Assembly: GCF_001598375.1 (NCBI RefSeq)
Contig: NZ_BCYV01000014.1
Span: forward strand, 124,001-188,000
DNA from: Novosphingobium capsulatum NBRC 12533
Lineage (GTDB): Bacteria > Pseudomonadota > Alphaproteobacteria > Sphingomonadales > Sphingomonadaceae
Direction of reading: 5' to 3'
Length of the DNA stretch: 64,000 nucleotides
The stretch's first letter is position 1. Every line of letters starts with the position of its first letter. Below are positions 62,438 through 64,000 of the stretch, in pieces. The position numbers were made by a program, and so were the translations under genes. A model generated the notes under the pieces. That model saw only the letters and a program-made list of their open reading frames with translations, was not told where the DNA came from and made no database searches.

Positions 62438-63202
62438 CTACCTTGAGCATTGCATTGCGATATTCTGCCGCTCTGGAAAGTCTGCCTGGTTGGCGCGGAT
62501 GAGCTTTTCCATCGCGATGCCGGCCTGGTCGACCATGCCTGCTGCAACGGCATCGAACAGTTCCCAATGCTCGGCAATCGTATCCCGTGGCTTCGAGCCG
62601 CTGTTGCCCTGGAATTCGGTGTACCAAAGCACAAAAGTACCAAGGCTGTTGCCGAGGTTGACCAGCGGCGGATTACCAGTCGCCTGCACGATGATGCTGT
62701 AGAACCGACGGTTTGCCGCCTGGCCTTCGTCGGTGGCGAGCGTATGGCGTTCCATCGTCTGGAGCGATTTGCGCATATCGGCGATATGGTCGAGCGTGCG
62801 GCGCATCGCGGCCAGGCGCGCCATCGCCGGCTCGATGATCAGGCGCATTTCGAACAGCCCATCCAGCACCGATTCGGAGGCGCCGCCTTCAAACATCCAG
62901 GCCATCACGTCGGGATCGAGCATGGCCCAACGCGTGATCGGCAAGACGATCGTTCCCGTGCGTTGGCGGGATTCCACCAAACCCTTGGCGGTGAGAATAC
63001 GGATCGCCTCGCGATAAGCGCTGCGCGAGACGCTCAACTGCTCGCTCGATTCGATTTCAGTGCTGAGGATATCGCCGGGCTGGTGCCGGCCGGTGACGAT
63101 CGCGACTCCCAAATCATGGGCTATGCTTTTGTGAAGGCTTGATTTTTTCTTTCGGCCGCCACCTTTCGCCGAAGGACTCGCAGGATGGGCTGCAGCAGTC
63201 AT
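62438..63202 (-). CDS. GntR-family regulator, FCD subgroup
   Basis: Regulator of 254 residues. A lysine-rich N-terminus (GGGRKKKSSLHKS) precedes the GntR winged helix (LSTEIESSEQLSVSRSAYREAIRILTAKGLV). The all-helical FCD effector domain follows, with metal-site pattern DGLFEMRLIIEP, NRRFYSIIV and EHWELFDAV. FCD regulators usually repress sugar-acid or organic-acid catabolism. The ATG at 63202 has GGAAGA seven bases upstream. It is divergent from the DUF3237 gene. Confidence 0.92.
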   Translation of the reverse strand: MTAAAHPASPSAKGGGRKKKSSLHKSIAHDLGVAIVTGRHQPGDILSTEIESSEQLSVSRSAYREAIRILTAKGLVESRQRTGTIVLPITRWAMLDPDVMAWMFEGGASESVLDGLFEMRLIIEPAMARLAAMRRTLDHIADMRKSLQTMERHTLATDEGQAANRRFYSIIVQATGNPPLVNLGNSLGTFVLWYTEFQGNSGSKPRDTIAEHWELFDAVAAGMVDQAGIAMEKLIRANQADFPERQNIAMQCSR

Positions 63203-63630
63203 ATCTTGTTCTTCCAATTTGCGGGGCAGATCATGGAGCCCGACAGCATCGCAATATCAGCAGGCGCGGGTTAGCGGAACCTCATCACGGACGGTCATTA
63301 CCCTGACAATTCATGCTGCCCTCAACCGTGCAATGCATAGTCACCAAAAGTGCCCCGATGGCAAGCCGTTGAGCGGGCAATTCGATGATTTATAATGCAC
63401 TGAATCAGAAGGAATTGCACGTTTAGCCTTGGCAGATATCAGGCGATGGCGTGCACCCATGTTCCTTGCAATCGATGTCATTTTATCGCTCGATTGGCTG
63501 ATATCCGGGAAAAGCTAAATCGAATCGGCTTGAAAAAGCAGACATTATATGGTTAGTCCGCTGCAGCAGGCGCACGAATGCGTCACAATTGGAGCTGGAA
63601 ATCGCCAGCCCAGGCCGGGAGAGACATCTG
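63203..63630. other. Divergent regulatory gap, GntR and DUF3237 genes
   Basis: 428 bases with no gene. An inverted pair CAATCGA (63469-63475) and TCGATTG (63490-63496), 14 bases apart, could be a regulatory site. I see no copy of the ATAG-N6-CTAT motif. Confidence 0.5.
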
Positions 63631-64000
63631 ATGACCGCTGAAGTATCGCGCCGGAGCATGATTGCAGGCACAGTGGGCGTCGCGGGAATGCTGCCAACCC
63701 TGGCTAACGCCGCCACCGAAGTTGTCAAAACCCAGACGAGCGCAAACGGCTTCTTGATCCCGCCTGATGCGCGGCCGCCAAGTTTTGAATTTGCCTTTCA
63801 GATCCGGATCGAACTGGGCGAGCGGCTGCGCTATGGGCCGACGTACTGGGGCTTTGATCGTGGCTACGTCGGCGTTCTTGGGGGCACGGTGACGGGGCCG
63901 CGTTTTTCCGGAAAAGTCATTCCGCACAGCGGTGGCGATTGGCCGACCATCCGGCCCGACAACAGCGTGCGTTTTGATGCGCGCTACCTGCTCCAGGCAG
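63631..64000 (+). CDS. DUF3237-family protein with exported-type N-terminus (partial)
   Basis: The first 123 residues are visible; the gene runs off the right edge. The N-terminus VSRRSMIAGTVGVAGMLPTLANAA has twin arginines and a hydrophobic stretch, like a Tat or Sec signal. The rest follows the DUF3237 pattern: FEFAFQIRIELGERLRYGPT, GVLGGTVTGPRFSGKVIPHSGGDW and RPDNSVRFDARYLLQA. DUF3237 proteins are small beta-barrels of unknown function often found near FCD/GntR or IclR regulators and catabolic enzymes. Most family members are cytoplasmic, so the signal is unusual. Confidence 0.82.
   Translation, partial: MTAEVSRRSMIAGTVGVAGMLPTLANAATEVVKTQTSANGFLIPPDARPPSFEFAFQIRIELGERLRYGPTYWGFDRGYVGVLGGTVTGPRFSGKVIPHSGGDWPTIRPDNSVRFDARYLLQA

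Noticed and set aside
1..64000. CRISPR arrays, tRNA or rRNA genes, prophage genes
   Set aside because: I saw no regularly spaced repeats, no cloverleaf or rRNA sequences, and no integrase, capsid or terminase genes.

Overview
The window reads as chromosome or large plasmid from a GC-rich sphingomonad-type alphaproteobacterium (Novosphingobium, Sphingobium or Sphingomonas). I infer this from the codon use, four large TonB-dependent receptors with the VTAQRR start, and the catabolic gene mix: P450s, a Rieske oxygenase, EthD, class II aldolases and many SDRs. There are no rRNA, tRNA or CRISPR features. It is an accessory catabolic island made of several modules.

Layout. (1) 1-8145, leftward acyl-CoA operon: acyl-CoA dehydrogenase, ACAD10/11-type phosphotransferase, two SDRs, a bifunctional hydratase/dehydrogenase, an acyl-CoA ligase and a second dehydrogenase. 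A tandem-TetR regulator is divergent from it. (2) 9.7-11.6 kb, AdeRS-like two-component pair. (3) 11.6-26.7 kb, module A: class II aldolase, amidohydrolase, cupin, aldehyde dehydrogenase, P450, second aldolase, class III aminotransferase, PfkB kinase, TetR, MFS, TonB receptor, SGNH esterase. (4) 26.7-33.4 kb, insert: Rieske oxygenase, EthD protein, TonB receptor, divergent LysR and a diguanylate cyclase. (5) 33.5-46.5 kb, module B: MFS, TetR, TonB receptor, SMP-30 lactonase, SDR, VOC-RidA-PLP lyase-HpaI aldolase operon, class II aldolase, Crp-type regulator, small protein, P450. (6) 46.5-53.2 kb: AMDase-like protein, FAD monooxygenase, PEP-mutase-like lyase, IclR, cyclic-amidase-like deacetylase, amidase and SDR, suggestive of an N-heterocycle or imide route. 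(7) 53.3-59.8 kb: TonB receptor, MFS, DUF3429 and a PQQ dehydrogenase. (8) 59.8-62.4 kb: transposon scar with a broken ISL3-type transposase and an IS5-type element. (9) 62.4-64 kb: FCD/GntR regulator and the start of a DUF3237 protein.

Main observation. A 14-base operator-like palindrome, ATAG-N6-CTAT (fuller form WATAGY-N4-RCTATW), occurs exactly seven times and in near-match form at least five more times. It lies in gene-start regions from 9.67 to 44.69 kb, mostly in module A and module B. It is absent from the Rieske/LysR insert and from everything right of 44.7 kb. Modules A and B carry paralogous TetR, MFS, TonB receptor, class II aldolase and P450 genes. The simplest reading is one regulon built from two diverged copies of a transport-plus-oxidation-plus-retro-aldol set, probably read by the two TetR paralogues. 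The substrate is not evident from sequence.
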